A DNA stretch of 64,000 nt from Actinobacteria bacterium IMCC26103 (lineage in GTDB: Bacteria > Actinomycetota > Actinomycetes > Nanopelagicales > Nanopelagicaceae). The notes under the pieces are model-generated. The model made no database searches. It saw nothing but the letters and a program-made list of their open reading frames with translations, and had not been told where the DNA came from. Below are positions 8,890-17,814 of this stretch, piece after piece. Each line of letters starts with the position of its first letter. Position 1 is the first letter of the stretch. Where the stretch lies: the NCBI GenBank assembly GCA_002284875.1, contig CP015604.1, positions 1,364,001 to 1,428,000 of the forward strand, read 5' to 3'. The translations under genes were made by a program, and so were the position numbers.

Positions 8890-9501
8890 TTACTTGCCGC
8901 CTACTTTTGGTAGATGCCAATCAAATTTGATAGAGAGCTCACGAACTAAAATTACTACCAAGCTGCCAAGTACAACTGAAATCAATTCATTAACCCCATA
9001 AAAATCACAACTTACATAAACTAGCGATCCGGCAAGGCAAGAAGTTCCAATGGTTTCGCGATGCAATAAAACTGGCTCTACCTGGCAGAGCACATCGCGC
9101 AATAGTCCACCTGTTACCGCACCTATAAGTCCAAGGATCACCGCTGCCGCAAACGATGCACCTTGCGTTAATGCGAACTGCGCACCAGATACTGAACAAA
9201 CTGCCAAACCAACGGTGTCCAGACCTAATACAAAACGTCCCACCGGTGTTGTGCGCTTCATACTTAAGGTAATTACAACTGCCAGTAAAACCCCGAGAAA
9301 TAACCAACCATGTAATACCCATGGCGGACGTTGGCCCAATAAAAGATTACGGAAGGTGCCACCGGCTAAAGATGCAATCGCTGCGATAAAGGCAATACCG
9401 CCGTAATCCAAACCTTTATTTGCTGCGATACGCGCGCCAACTAAAGCAAAGGCAAAGGTGCCAGCTAAATCAAGGAGGTTAACCAGCAGGTCTAAATCCA
9501 T
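8890..9501 (-). CDS. TRIC/UPF0126-family membrane protein
   Basis: A 203-residue membrane protein with seven hydrophobic segments arranged as two similar halves. Each half carries the glycine-rich family pattern: AIASLAGGTFRNLLLGQRPPWV in the first and GLIGAVTGGLLRDVLCQVEPVL in the second. This is the bacterial relative of trimeric intracellular cation channels (YicG/UPF0126), proposed to conduct monovalent cations; a glycine transporter role has also been proposed for some members. No partner gene is apparent. The stop is directly followed by the acetyltransferase start. Confidence 0.85.
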   Translation of the reverse strand: MDLDLLVNLLDLAGTFAFALVGARIAANKGLDYGGIAFIAAIASLAGGTFRNLLLGQRPPWVLHGWLFLGVLLAVVITLSMKRTTPVGRFVLGLDTVGLAVCSVSGAQFALTQGASFAAAVILGLIGAVTGGLLRDVLCQVEPVLLHRETIGTSCLAGSLVYVSCDFYGVNELISVVLGSLVVILVRELSIKFDWHLPKVGGK

Positions 9502-9533
9502 GGGTTGAGTATAAGAGCCAGAGATTTTTAATA

Positions 9534-10874
9534 TTAGAGGCTAGCGAAAGCTTCTTCGAGAACGCCAAGGGCATCTTTTAGAAGCTCATCGGTAATTACT
9601 ATCGGTGGCAAGAAACGGATCACATTGCCATAGGTGCCGGCGGTAAGAATTAAGACGCCTTTGCTCTGGCAGTACTTAATTATCGTCGCCATCGCAGCTG
9701 GATTTGGGGTCTTGGTTCCGGCTTCAACAAGTTCGATCGCCTGCATCGCACCGCGCCCGCGAACTTCACCGATGATCGAATATTTCGCAGCCAGTGCGTT
9801 TAGTGAAGTGCTCAAAATTTTTCCGATATGTGATGCGCGTTCTACCAACTTATCTTCTTCGATAGTTTCAATCGCACCTAAAGCTGCCGCGCAGGCAATT
9901 GGATTTCCGCCATATGTGCCACCGAGTCCACCAACATGTGATGAATCCATAATTTCAGCTCTTGCTGTTACGGCTGCAAGTGGCAAGCCGCCGGCAATTC
10001 CCTTAGCGGTAATGATCATGTCAGGTTCAACGTTTTCATCTTCGCAAGCAAACATATGGCCTGTGCGAGCAAAACCAGTTTGAACTTCATCTGCAATAAA
10101 TACGATGCCATTTGCGGTAGCAAATTTAGAAAGGCCAGGCAGGAATCCCTTAGGCGGAACAATGAAGCCACCTTCGCCTTGAATTGGCTCAATTAAAATC
10201 GCAGCTACGTTATGTGCGCCGACTTCTTTCTCGATCTTTGAGGTGACAATCTCTAAATAATCCTGCGCCATGGTCGCCAGACTGCCTTCATAGTGGAAGG
10301 AATAAGGCATCGGCATGCGATAGATCTCGCTCGCAAATGGGCCAAATCCGTCCTTGTATGGAACATTCTTCGCTGTCAGCGCCATCGTTAAATTAGTGCG
10401 TCCGTGATAAGCGTGTTCAAAGACAATTACTGCTGGGCGCTTAGTTGCATGGCGCGCGATTTTGATTGCGTTTTCAACGGCTTCAGCGCCTGAGTTCTGC
10501 AAAATTGATTTCTTTTTAAATGAACCAGGTGTGATGCGGTTTAGCGCTTCGCAGACTTCTACATAACCCATATATGGAGCTGTGGTGAAGTTAGTGTGTG
10601 TGAATGCTTGTGCTGCGGCAATTACTCGTTCCACAACGCGAGGTGCGGCATTTCCCACATTTACAACGCCAATACCGGCACCTAAATCAATAATTCGATT
10701 GCCATCAACATCTTGCAAGATTGCGCCTTCACCACGTTCGATGAAGGCGGGGATCGCCATGCCAAGACCTGCAGAGACCGCCTCTTTACGTCGCGCAATT
10801 AACTCCAGTGATTTTGGCCCAGGAATCGCTGTGGCTAAATGGCGAGTTTGCGGGAGAGGGTCCTTTGCGGTCAT
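9534..10874 (-). CDS. gabT: Class-III aminotransferase, probably 4-aminobutyrate aminotransferase
   Basis: PLP enzyme that would move the amino group of 4-aminobutyrate (or a similar omega-amine) to 2-oxoglutarate, giving succinate semialdehyde. The 446 residues include the GAEAVENAIKIAR phosphate-site region, HAYHGRTNLTMALT, IADEVQTGFARTG with the ring-stacking Asp, and the Schiff-base Lys in MIITAKGIAGGLPLAAV. Length and motifs match actinobacterial GabT. Next to it, divergently, is an Orn/Lys/Arg decarboxylase and then an SSAT-like acetyltransferase, suggesting amine breakdown as the common theme. A candidate succinate-semialdehyde dehydrogenase lies at 41740. Related omega-transaminases cannot be excluded. 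Confidence 0.85.
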   Translation of the reverse strand: MTAKDPLPQTRHLATAIPGPKSLELIARRKEAVSAGLGMAIPAFIERGEGAILQDVDGNRIIDLGAGIGVVNVGNAAPRVVERVIAAAQAFTHTNFTTAPYMGYVEVCEALNRITPGSFKKKSILQNSGAEAVENAIKIARHATKRPAVIVFEHAYHGRTNLTMALTAKNVPYKDGFGPFASEIYRMPMPYSFHYEGSLATMAQDYLEIVTSKIEKEVGAHNVAAILIEPIQGEGGFIVPPKGFLPGLSKFATANGIVFIADEVQTGFARTGHMFACEDENVEPDMIITAKGIAGGLPLAAVTARAEIMDSSHVGGLGGTYGGNPIACAAALGAIETIEEDKLVERASHIGKILSTSLNALAAKYSIIGEVRGRGAMQAIELVEAGTKTPNPAAMATIIKYCQSKGVLILTAGTYGNVIRFLPPIVITDELLKDALGVLEEAFASL

Positions 10875-10932
10875 GGTGAAATTATAGAGCCTTCTTTTTA
10901 ACTTCTGCGCCGTGAGCAGTTAGGCTCAGCAA

Positions 10933-12378
10933 GTGAAGATCAATTCCCAACTGCGCAGTAGCGCTCCGCTGCTTGATGCTTACCTTTCTTACTTTGAGGT
11001 AAGTCACACTCCATTTACGATTCCTGGGCATAAGCAGAGAGCAACTCAGATTGATCAAGGACTTGGCGCTTTAGTAGATAGCGATATTCCGCTCTATGGG
11101 GGCCTAGATGAAATCAAGTTAACCAACCAGGTTTTAAAGGCATCTGAATCTCTTGCTGCGCAATTATGGGGCGCAGACTTTGCTCGCTTTTCTACCGGTG
11201 GATCAACTCATGCCAATCAAGCGGTAATTCTGGCACTAGGTAAACCAGGAGATAAAGTCGCGTTAAGTCGCACCGCACATCGCTCTGTCTTGAGCGCACT
11301 TGTTCTAGCAGGGCTTGAGCCAATCTGGTTAACCCCAGATATTGATGCAACCACTGGTGTGCCAGTTGGAATTCCACTTTCTGAAGTAAAACGTGCCGTC
11401 AAAGAAAATCCGGTTGCCTTATTACTTACTGAACCTGGTTATTTAGGAACTATCTCAGATCTAGCGCCACTAATTAAGAAAGCACACGATCATTCAATCC
11501 CAGTAATCGTTGATGCTGCTTGGGGCGGACACTTTGGTTTTCATGCTGACCTGCCAAAACATGTGATGCAGCTAGGTGCAGATGCGCTGATCACCAGCGT
11601 TCATAAAACACTTCCTGGATACAGCGCCTCAGCGCTCCTGCTTGCGCGAACTAATCTACTTAGCGCAGACCGCCTGGAACAAAGTTTTGAAACAACTCAC
11701 ACAACTTCTCCTGCAGGTGCGCCGCTTGCATCCATTGATGCCGTGCGCGCTTTGCTACAAACCCGTGGCCCAGAATTAATAGGTGCCATGTTGGCCAATA
11801 TCGCTGAATTTAAAGCAGCAGTTCAAGCTAACTTTGACCTACCAATCTTCTTAAATACCAACGATTTTCCGGCAGGACGTTTTGATCCCGCCAAGATTGT
11901 GCTGCGCGCCAATCAATTAGGTGCATCTGGCATTGAGATCGAAAAAGCCTTAATTGAAAACGGGATCCGTGTGGAAATGGCCGATCGCGATACCTTGGTA
12001 TTTCTCGCAACGTTGGCCGATACCAAGGAAGATTTCCAAAAGCTGGCAATCGTCTTGGTGACAATATTAAAGAAGGTAGCCACCCAACCGCGGGAGAGTG
12101 CCACAGCGCTTAGCTGGTCAGTTATTCCGCAGGTTGCTATCTCTATGCGCGATGCTTACTTTGCCGATACCGAACTTGTTTCGGCAACGGCTGCAATTGG
12201 TCGCACCTCAGCAGATCTAATTGCGCCCTATCCCCCAGGTGTTGCAGTTGTTGCACCAGGTGAAGTTTTAACGCAGCAAATTGTCAGCGGATTAATTACT
12301 TCCCAAAAAGCTGGTGTGCGAATTGCCTATGCCACAGATCCAACACTTGCAAACTTTCGAGTTGTTAAGACTCGCTAG
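10933..12378 (+). CDS. Orn/Lys/Arg decarboxylase (PLP, fold type I)
   Basis: Decarboxylates a basic amino acid to the diamine (cadaverine, putrescine or agmatine). The 481-residue protein opens with the family motif TPFTIPGHKQ, has FSTGGSTHANQA at the cofactor phosphate site, VDAAWGGHFGF, and the cofactor Lys in ITSVHKTLPGYSASALL. The C-terminal domain has APYPPGVAVVAPGE, the usual end of the family. It lacks the N-terminal response-regulator-like wing domain, so it is the short Bacillus YaaO/SpeA-like form. Start is a GTG at 10933, 58 bp from the divergent gabT start. The 3' end overlaps the convergent acetyltransferase by 14 bp. Substrate cannot be fixed from sequence. Confidence 0.88.
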   Translation: MKINSQLRSSAPLLDAYLSYFEVSHTPFTIPGHKQRATQIDQGLGALVDSDIPLYGGLDEIKLTNQVLKASESLAAQLWGADFARFSTGGSTHANQAVILALGKPGDKVALSRTAHRSVLSALVLAGLEPIWLTPDIDATTGVPVGIPLSEVKRAVKENPVALLLTEPGYLGTISDLAPLIKKAHDHSIPVIVDAAWGGHFGFHADLPKHVMQLGADALITSVHKTLPGYSASALLLARTNLLSADRLEQSFETTHTTSPAGAPLASIDAVRALLQTRGPELIGAMLANIAEFKAAVQANFDLPIFLNTNDFPAGRFDPAKIVLRANQLGASGIEIEKALIENGIRVEMADRDTLVFLATLADTKEDFQKLAIVLVTILKKVATQPRESATALSWSVIPQVAISMRDAYFADTELVSATAAIGRTSADLIAPYPPGVAVVAPGEVLTQQIVSGLITSQKAGVRIAYATDPTLANFRVVKTR

Positions 12379-12841
12379 CAAATTGCTTTAACGCATCCCC
12401 CGATAATCTAAATACTGTCCATTCATCCATTGGGACTGCACCGAGTGATTTATAGAATTCAATCGATGGCTTATTCCAATCCAGGACCCACCATTGGAAA
12501 CGCTCGTAACCGCGTTCGATACATAGTCGCGCCAAGTTCTTCATAAAGCCTTTACCGATTCCGTGGCCGCGATATTCAGGTTGTACAAATAGATCTTCTA
12601 AATAGATGCCGGGCTTACCGAGCCAAGTTGAGTAATTTAAGAACCACAACGCGATGCCGACGATCTTTTCATCGACAACGGCAACATGACAGAAGGCAAC
12701 GGGGTTATCTTTAAATAGAGATTGATTAATCTGATCCACCGTGGCAACCATCTGCTCGGGCGCCTTTTCATAAACTGCGAGCTCGTAAATCAAGCGATGG
12801 ATATCTGCAATATCTTCAGGCTTTGCCAAGCGAATCTTCAT
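12365..12841 (-). CDS. GNAT acetyltransferase resembling diamine/spermidine N-acetyltransferase (SSAT)
   Basis: A 158-residue GNAT protein whose whole length follows the SSAT pattern rather than a generic GNAT. It has LIYELAVYEKAPEQ near residue 20, the WLGKPGIYLEDLFVQPEYRGHGIG block with the acetyl-CoA loop YRGHGIG, and LDWNKPSIEFYKSLGA near the C-terminus. SSAT enzymes acetylate polyamines, and relatives acetylate thialysine. Its position convergent to and overlapping an Orn/Lys/Arg decarboxylase supports an amine substrate, though this is inference. The terminator just upstream belongs to pstS, so this gene needs its own promoter in the 20 bp before the start or is reached by read-through. 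Confidence 0.8.
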   Translation of the reverse strand: MKIRLAKPEDIADIHRLIYELAVYEKAPEQMVATVDQINQSLFKDNPVAFCHVAVVDEKIVGIALWFLNYSTWLGKPGIYLEDLFVQPEYRGHGIGKGFMKNLARLCIERGYERFQWWVLDWNKPSIEFYKSLGAVPMDEWTVFRLSGDALKQFASES

Positions 12842-12864
12842 GTGGGGAGTTTAGGGGAAAAGAA

Positions 12865-12890
12865 AAACGGCCAGGATTCCCTGGCCGTTT
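12865..12890 (-). terminator. Intrinsic terminator of pstS
   Basis: An 11-bp perfect GC-rich stem (12865-12875 with 12880-12890) closes a 4-nt loop; on the minus strand it is followed by TTTTTCTTTT. It lies 24 nt after the pstS stop. Confidence 0.93.
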
Positions 12891-12913
12891 CCCCCTCGTG
12901 GATAGGTTAAAAA

Positions 12914-14062
12914 TTAACCGATCTTTGCAACCTGCGCTAGTGACTTCTTAAGAAGGTCCCCATCAATAACGCTGAATCCAAGTGCTGCACCCTTATCGAG
13001 TGAACAAGCTGGGCTCAAGATGAACTTTGCGTAAGCTGCAACTGCTGCTGCCTTTGTCTTATCTGGATATGCAGTGTCCGCTAGCAGGTAAGAAACGATA
13101 CCGAGTGGGTAAGCGCCCTTTTCCTTTGTTGCATAGTCATAAGTCAAGAAGCCGTTGGCATCTTGTGTTGCTGAAGCAAGGAATGCTGCAACGCCAGCAG
13201 ATGCTGGTTCAACAGAGTTACCAGCTGTGTTGATAACACTTGCAATCTTTAGCTTATTTGCAACTGCGTAGTTGGTTTCAGCGTATGTGATTGAGTAAGG
13301 AGTCTTGCCGGCAAGCTGAGCAACACCTGTTGATGATGCAGCTCCGACTACGCGGCCCAAGTTATCTACTGAATTAATGTCGCCAGGGAAACCATCTTTA
13401 AATACCTTGCTTTTAGCCTTGGTCCAAACGGTTGGAGCAGACTTGTTCAAGTAGTTAGTGAAGTTCTCTGATGTTCCAGATGAATCAGAACGGTAGATAA
13501 CCTTGATTGGCTTATCTGGAAGTGTGTAGCGAGTAGTTGTAGGGATTGTCTGAGCAACGATTGGGTCGCCCTTTGAATCCTTAACAATTACGCCACCCTT
13601 TGTCTTGTAAACAATCTTGTTGTAAGCGCGGTTGTTATCTTTGATGATCGCTGGATCGTTCCAACGTGTGATTGTTCCACCGAAGATTCCAGCGATTGTT
13701 GATGCTGAAAGTGAAAGTGTTGTGCGTGATGGAAGGTTATGTAGCACTGCAATTGGAGCAGCTACTAGTGGAACGTGGATCAATGATGCGCGCTTGGTTG
13801 CTGCTGTGTAAGCACCGTCTGACATCCAGAAATCACCGATTGACTTGTCAGAGTTTGACTGTCCGGTACCTGAGCTAGAAGATGCATAAACATATGAGTG
13901 ACCTGCACCTGAGTTAGCAAATGGAGCCTTGCAAGCTTCGATTAGAAGTGCTGGGAAAGATGCGCCAGAACCTTGTAGATCTACTGCGTGAGCTGGTGTC
14001 GAGGCGACGAGCCCAAAAGCGAGTGCAATTGCTGCAGATTTTGCGAGCATTGAAACTTTCAT
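12914..14062 (-). CDS. pstS: Phosphate ABC transporter substrate-binding protein PstS
   Basis: Extracellular phosphate receptor of the Pst importer. The 382-residue protein has a Sec signal peptide ending TPAHA, then the PstS opening DLQGSGASFPALLIEACKAP (consensus GaGatFPaPly). It also has SSSGTGQSN and the phosphate-binding turn YRSDSSGTSENFTNYL near residue 190. ATG 14062 is preferred over an in-frame start at 14113 because AAGGGGA lies 7 nt upstream. There is no lipobox Cys, unlike many Gram-positive PstS proteins, so the mature protein may be free or otherwise tethered. It is the last gene of the pst cluster, separated by 118 bp that hold PHO-box-like repeats, and is followed by a strong terminator; it is probably transcribed both alone and with pstCAB. 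Confidence 0.93.
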   Translation of the reverse strand: MKVSMLAKSAAIALAFGLVASTPAHAVDLQGSGASFPALLIEACKAPFANSGAGHSYVYASSSSGTGQSNSDKSIGDFWMSDGAYTAATKRASLIHVPLVAAPIAVLHNLPSRTTLSLSASTIAGIFGGTITRWNDPAIIKDNNRAYNKIVYKTKGGVIVKDSKGDPIVAQTIPTTTRYTLPDKPIKVIYRSDSSGTSENFTNYLNKSAPTVWTKAKSKVFKDGFPGDINSVDNLGRVVGAASSTGVAQLAGKTPYSITYAETNYAVANKLKIASVINTAGNSVEPASAGVAAFLASATQDANGFLTYDYATKEKGAYPLGIVSYLLADTAYPDKTKAAAVAAYAKFILSPACSLDKGAALGFSVIDGDLLKKSLAQVAKIG

Positions 14063-14139
14063 TAATTTTCCCCTTATTAGATATAGGTGTACTGCTAGGA
14101 GAAAACTATGCATGCGTAGTTAACGAATCCCACCCATTA

Positions 14140-14179
14140 GGCAAACGTTGGCCAACCTTTAGGTGAACAACAGGTAACG
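14140..14179 (-). promoter_or_regulatory. PHO-box-like direct repeats before pstS
   Basis: Read on the minus strand, repeats begin every 11 bp: CGTTACC, GTTCACC, a weak unit, and GTTTGCC (plus-strand positions 14173-14179, 14162-14168, about 14151-14157 and 14140-14146). The 11-bp GTTCACC unit is the known actinobacterial PHO-box pattern bound by PhoP/RegX3-type regulators. The site is 78-117 bp upstream of the pstS start. Confidence 0.75.
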
Positions 14180-14180
14180 G

Positions 14181-15056
14181 CTACCCGAAGCGGCCGGTTA
14201 CGTAATTTTCGGTACGTTGATCCTTTGGCTGCGAGAAGATCTCACTTGTGCGGGAAACTTCGATCATTTCGCCGGGTCCACCGTCAGATAGGAAGAAGGC
14301 GGTGTAATCAGAGACACGTGCTGCCTGCTGCATATTGTGGGTAACGATGACGATAGTCATTGTGTCCGATAGTTCGCGGATCGTTTCTTCAATTCTTAAA
14401 GTTGATCCTGGGTCAAGTGCTGAACATGGCTCATCCATCAATAAAACTTGTGGGCGTACAGCCAGTGCTCGTGCGATGCAGAGTCTTTGTTGTTGTCCAC
14501 CTGATAAAGATCCACCATGAGTATTTAGGCGATCCTTCACTTCATTCCATAAGCCAGCACGTACCAAACACTCTTCGAGCAACTCATCTTTATTGTCGAC
14601 CTTAAGCTGAGCCAGCTTGATTCCAGAAAGTACGTTCTCACCAATAGTCATTGATGGGAACGGGTTTGGCTTCTGAAAGACCATACCAATTTGAAGACGA
14701 ATCTTTGTTACATCAACGCCAGGTGCATAAACATCTTTGCCATCTAGCAAAACCTCACCGGCCATTGCAGCACCTGGAATAAATTCGTGCATGCGGTTGA
14801 TGGTGCGAATAAAGGTAGATTTTCCGCAACCAGATGGACCAATCAGTGCGGTTACAGACCCTGCAGCAAATTCCAAATTGACGTTTGAAAGCACATGGTT
14901 CTTGCCAAACCAGGCATGAATTCCGCGAGTTTCCAGGCCGGTTCCTGTCGCCTTGGTTGGTTGAGTACGTGGTGACTTTGCATTTGCGACACTTGCCAAC
15001 GAACTAGGTTGCGCAGATGAGGTCATTTCTTTCTCGCTTTCAGGAGTCTGGATCAT
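14181..15056 (-). CDS. pstB: Phosphate ABC transporter ATP-binding protein PstB
   Basis: ATPase that drives phosphate import. The 291-residue protein has an extra polar N-terminal tail of about 45 residues before the ABC domain starts ([15 protein letters not shown]). It shows Walker [11 protein letters not shown]-loop [10 protein letters not shown] (the PstB-specific QxPNPFP), signature LSGGQQQRL, Walker [13 protein letters not shown] and H-loop [16 protein letters not shown] 15056 overlaps the pstA stop as ATGA, which decides the start; a further ATG at 15023 would remove most of the tail and remains possible. Confidence 0.95.
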   Translation of the reverse strand: MIQTPESEKEMTSSAQPSSLASVANAKSPRTQPTKATGTGLETRGIHAWFGKNHVLSNVNLEFAAGSVTALIGPSGCGKSTFIRTINRMHEFIPGAAMAGEVLLDGKDVYAPGVDVTKIRLQIGMVFQKPNPFPSMTIGENVLSGIKLAQLKVDNKDELLEECLVRAGLWNEVKDRLNTHGGSLSGGQQQRLCIARALAVRPQVLLMDEPCSALDPGSTLRIEETIRELSDTMTIVIVTHNMQQAARVSDYTAFFLSDGGPGEMIEVSRTSEIFSQPKDQRTENYVTGRFG

Positions 15057-16096
15057 TTGGAAACCTTTCGGGTTGATAGCGCACGTGCTGCAGTGAAGAG
15101 AATTAGGATTAAAACCATTAAAACCAATAAGCCAGCCCAAGCACGGGTCAACGCTTCAGGTGAACCAGCATTAAATGACTTCCAGATGTAATAAGGAAGC
15201 GATCCCATTGGACCGTTAAAGGCGTTTGGATTTATCTTGTCGCCACCACCTGTAAGAAGCAGAATCGGCGCAGTTTCGCCAGCAATACGGGCAATGCCCA
15301 AGATAACTGCTGTCATCAATCCGCTACGGGCAGCTGGCAAAACAATCATTGCGACTGTGCGCCATTGTGTGCCACCAAGTGCTGTTCCAGCTTCGCGTAA
15401 ATCATTTGGAATCAAGCGAAGTACTTCTTCAGAAGTACGAGCAATTGTTGGAATCATCAAAATAGTTAGCGCAAGTGCGCCCATTAAACCCGAATAAGCC
15501 TTTGTGATTGGATAAAGAACCGCAGACAAGATAAATAGACCCGCAACAATTGATGGAACACCGCTCATCGCTTGAACTAAGAAGCGAATTGGACCAGCAA
15601 ACTTTCCGCTGATTTCAGTCAAATACAGCGCAGTTAAAATACCAATTGGCACACTCATGATCAGCGCTAACAAGACCATGGTTAGCGTTCCGGTAATCGC
15701 ATGCAATAAGCCACCCGTAGCGATTGGATCAGTTGGCGTAGCCATTGACATATCAGTTGTGAACATTGATAAATGAATACCGGGCAGGCCATTTTTCAAT
15801 ACGGTAAAGATAATGCTGGCGATAGGTAGAACGGTAAGGATTGCTCCAATGGCTACACAGCTCTTTATAACGGCATCTTTTGCAGCTGGCCCGCCGCGAG
15901 TTACAAAAGCAAAAACTCCAGTAATTAATGCATAAGCGATAATTAGGATGGCCGCATAGGCCAGCTTGCCTTTCATCGCGGTTACTCCCACGAAGGCGTA
16001 TGAAAAAGCGATCGCCAGTATCGCAAATGCAAAATCACGGATGCGATCTCTTGGACTCTTAGCCCATGGTTTGGTTGGAGCTGCGGTAGTTGTCAT
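15053..16096 (-). CDS. pstA: Phosphate ABC transporter permease PstA
   Basis: One of the two membrane halves of the phosphate channel. It is 347 residues long, with an N-terminal pair of helices (about residues 20-65) before the usual six-helix core, which is longer than many PstA proteins. The core has [24 protein letters not shown] at the start and the EAA-type loop around [22 protein letters not shown], the PstA/PstC hallmark. Coupled to pstC and pstB by 4-bp overlaps at both ends, so stoichiometric translation is expected. Confidence 0.95.
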   Translation of the reverse strand: MTTTAAPTKPWAKSPRDRIRDFAFAILAIAFSYAFVGVTAMKGKLAYAAILIIAYALITGVFAFVTRGGPAAKDAVIKSCVAIGAILTVLPIASIIFTVLKNGLPGIHLSMFTTDMSMATPTDPIATGGLLHAITGTLTMVLLALIMSVPIGILTALYLTEISGKFAGPIRFLVQAMSGVPSIVAGLFILSAVLYPITKAYSGLMGALALTILMIPTIARTSEEVLRLIPNDLREAGTALGGTQWRTVAMIVLPAARSGLMTAVILGIARIAGETAPILLLTGGGDKINPNAFNGPMGSLPYYIWKSFNAGSPEALTRAWAGLLVLMVLILILFTAARALSTRKVSK

Positions 16097-17073
16097 CGCC
16101 CTGACTTTCCGGTCGATTTAACAATTACATTTGCTAGCGCATTTACCACCAAGGTTAATAAGAAAAGAATCAAACCAGCAGCCATCAGGGCCTTGATCTC
16201 GTAAGGACTCGCTTCACCAAATTTGAGAATGATTAAAGATGCGACGTTGCCACCTGCTCCTAGCAAAACGTGCCAGTTAATCTGGAATACGATATTTAAG
16301 ACGGTGTAAACGGCAACCGTTTCACCCATCGCGCGACCAAGTCCGAGCATCGCTCCACCAATAACGCCGCTACGACCATGTGGGATTACAACAGCTTTGA
16401 TCATCGCCCAGCGAGTTGCCCCAAGGGCAAATGCAGCTTGAATTCGATCAAGCGGCGCCTGTGCAAAAATTTCACGAGATACCGATGTGATGATCGGGAT
16501 AATCATGATTGCTAGAACCACGCCGGCAACAAATGGTGACCGGGTAAAGAAATATGGTTTTACTTCAAAAAGTGGGATCCAACCCAAATATTTATTTATT
16601 AACTTTCCCCAGTATTCAACACTTGGCATTAACACCAAGAAGCCCCAGATTCCAAAGAGGATAGATGGAAAAGCAGCCATCATGTCGACGATGGCGATCA
16701 ATATCTTCTTCATCCAATTTGGCGCATAAAAATTGAGGAAGAGCGCTGAGAATACTGAGATCGGTAGCGCGATAACTACTGCAACTAATGAACAAAGGAT
16801 GGTTCCGACCAACATAGCCGAAAGCCCAAAGTGGCTCTCCAGCACATTCCCGGCATCATCTGTTGTGATCGCCCATTCGGCTTTAGTTATAAAACCTAAA
16901 CCTTCTTGCTGCAAAACTTCATATCCGCGATATGCCAAGAAAAGTGCAATTAGCCCAAGAATTACGAGCGAGGAAAGCCCCCCAGTCGTAACGATTCCGC
17001 GAAAGACTTTATCTGAGCGACGTGGCTCTGTGGAAATCTTGCGCGCTTCAGGAACTAAAGTTGCATTTGACAT
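16093..17073 (-). CDS. pstC: Phosphate ABC transporter permease PstC
   Basis: The second membrane half of the phosphate channel. It is 326 residues long, with a cytoplasmic N-terminus containing a basic patch (KISTEPRRSDK) and six main helices. The periplasmic-type insertion after the first helix is as expected in PstC (GLGFITKAEWAITTDDAGN). The EAA-like loop is DRIQAAFALGATRWAMIKAVVIPHG, followed by GGAMLGLGRAMGETVAVY, typical of PstC. ATG 17073 is used; an in-frame TTG at 17082 overlaps the phoU stop and is possible. Confidence 0.94.
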   Translation of the reverse strand: MSNATLVPEARKISTEPRRSDKVFRGIVTTGGLSSLVILGLIALFLAYRGYEVLQQEGLGFITKAEWAITTDDAGNVLESHFGLSAMLVGTILCSLVAVVIALPISVFSALFLNFYAPNWMKKILIAIVDMMAAFPSILFGIWGFLVLMPSVEYWGKLINKYLGWIPLFEVKPYFFTRSPFVAGVVLAIMIIPIITSVSREIFAQAPLDRIQAAFALGATRWAMIKAVVIPHGRSGVIGGAMLGLGRAMGETVAVYTVLNIVFQINWHVLLGAGGNVASLIILKFGEASPYEIKALMAAGLILFLLTLVVNALANVIVKSTGKSGR

Positions 17074-17074
17074 A

Positions 17075-17725
17075 TTAAGCAAATTTTCCGGTCACCAAGA
17101 AGATAACGCGACGCGCAACAGATACTGCGTGATCGGCATATCTTTCGTAATAGCGACCGAGCAAAGTTAGATCAATGGCGGTCTCAACGCCGTGTTCCCA
17201 GGTTGGCGCAATTAAAGCTGAGATCAGTTGGCGGTGAAGTAGATCCATCTCGTCATCATCTTTTTCAACTTGCGCAGCCAGCGCGGTATCGCGCGTTGAA
17301 ATTACAACACCTGTCTTGGTTGCAATCTTTTCAGCAGTAACTCCCATAGATTCGATAAGTCCCAAGATCTGATCTGGGACGGCACCTGCTGGGTGGCGCA
17401 GTCTTACAACCTTGGCAACGTGATGAGCAAGATCGCCCATACGCTCAAGATCAGCCGACATACGAAGTGCAGTTACAAGGGCACGCAAATCTGAAGCAAC
17501 TGGTTGTTGGCGCGCAATGATGTCAATGATGCGTGCATCCAAATCGTGTTGCACGGTGTCAATTTTTTCATCGTTGGTAATAACTTCTTCGGCAAGTGAA
17601 AGATTTTTTTCACTAATGGCGCGCGTTGCTTTCGCCATTGAGTCAGAGACCATCACGCTTAGCTCGAAGAGGGTTTGTGAAACGCTATCTAGTTCGTCTT
17701 GAAATACGGATCTAATTAAGGGCAT
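17075..17725 (-). CDS. phoU: Phosphate signalling protein PhoU
   Basis: Cytoplasmic helical protein that links Pst transport to the histidine kinase and down-regulates phosphate signalling. The 216 residues form the expected two repeated three-helix bundles, each with a conserved metal-contact stretch (E/DxxxD type): VQHDLDARIIDIIARQQP and DEMDLLHRQLISALIAP. The C-terminal RYYERYADHAVSVARRV is a strong PhoU signature. Here phoU is the first gene of the pst cluster rather than the last and faces the kinase gene, with the PHO-box repeats between them. Confidence 0.95.
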   Translation of the reverse strand: MPLIRSVFQDELDSVSQTLFELSVMVSDSMAKATRAISEKNLSLAEEVITNDEKIDTVQHDLDARIIDIIARQQPVASDLRALVTALRMSADLERMGDLAHHVAKVVRLRHPAGAVPDQILGLIESMGVTAEKIATKTGVVISTRDTALAAQVEKDDDEMDLLHRQLISALIAPTWEHGVETAIDLTLLGRYYERYADHAVSVARRVIFLVTGKFA

Positions 17726-17768
17726 GGAGGGACGCTAGGCGCACACCATTAACGCAGTCCCACGATTA

Positions 17769-17786
17769 GGTGAACGGAAGGTGAAC
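17769..17786. promoter_or_regulatory. PHO-box direct repeat in the phoU/senX3 divergent promoter region
   Basis: GGTGAAC occurs at 17769-17775 and 17780-17786, exactly 11 bp apart; on the other strand this is GTTCACCTTCC-GTTCACC, the classic actinobacterial PHO box. A TATAGA -10-like hexamer at 17801-17806 lies 14 bp further on, so the repeat occupies the -35 region of the kinase promoter, the arrangement expected of activation by an OmpR/PhoB-family regulator. Confidence 0.85.
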
Positions 17787-17814
17787 TGGCCCTTTGTGGC
17801 TATAGAGTTCGGAT

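Noticed and set aside
17726-17814. Missing transmembrane part of the SenX3-like kinase lying upstream in frame
   Set aside because: An in-frame TAG at 17803-17805 and only 89 bp to phoU leave no room for it.
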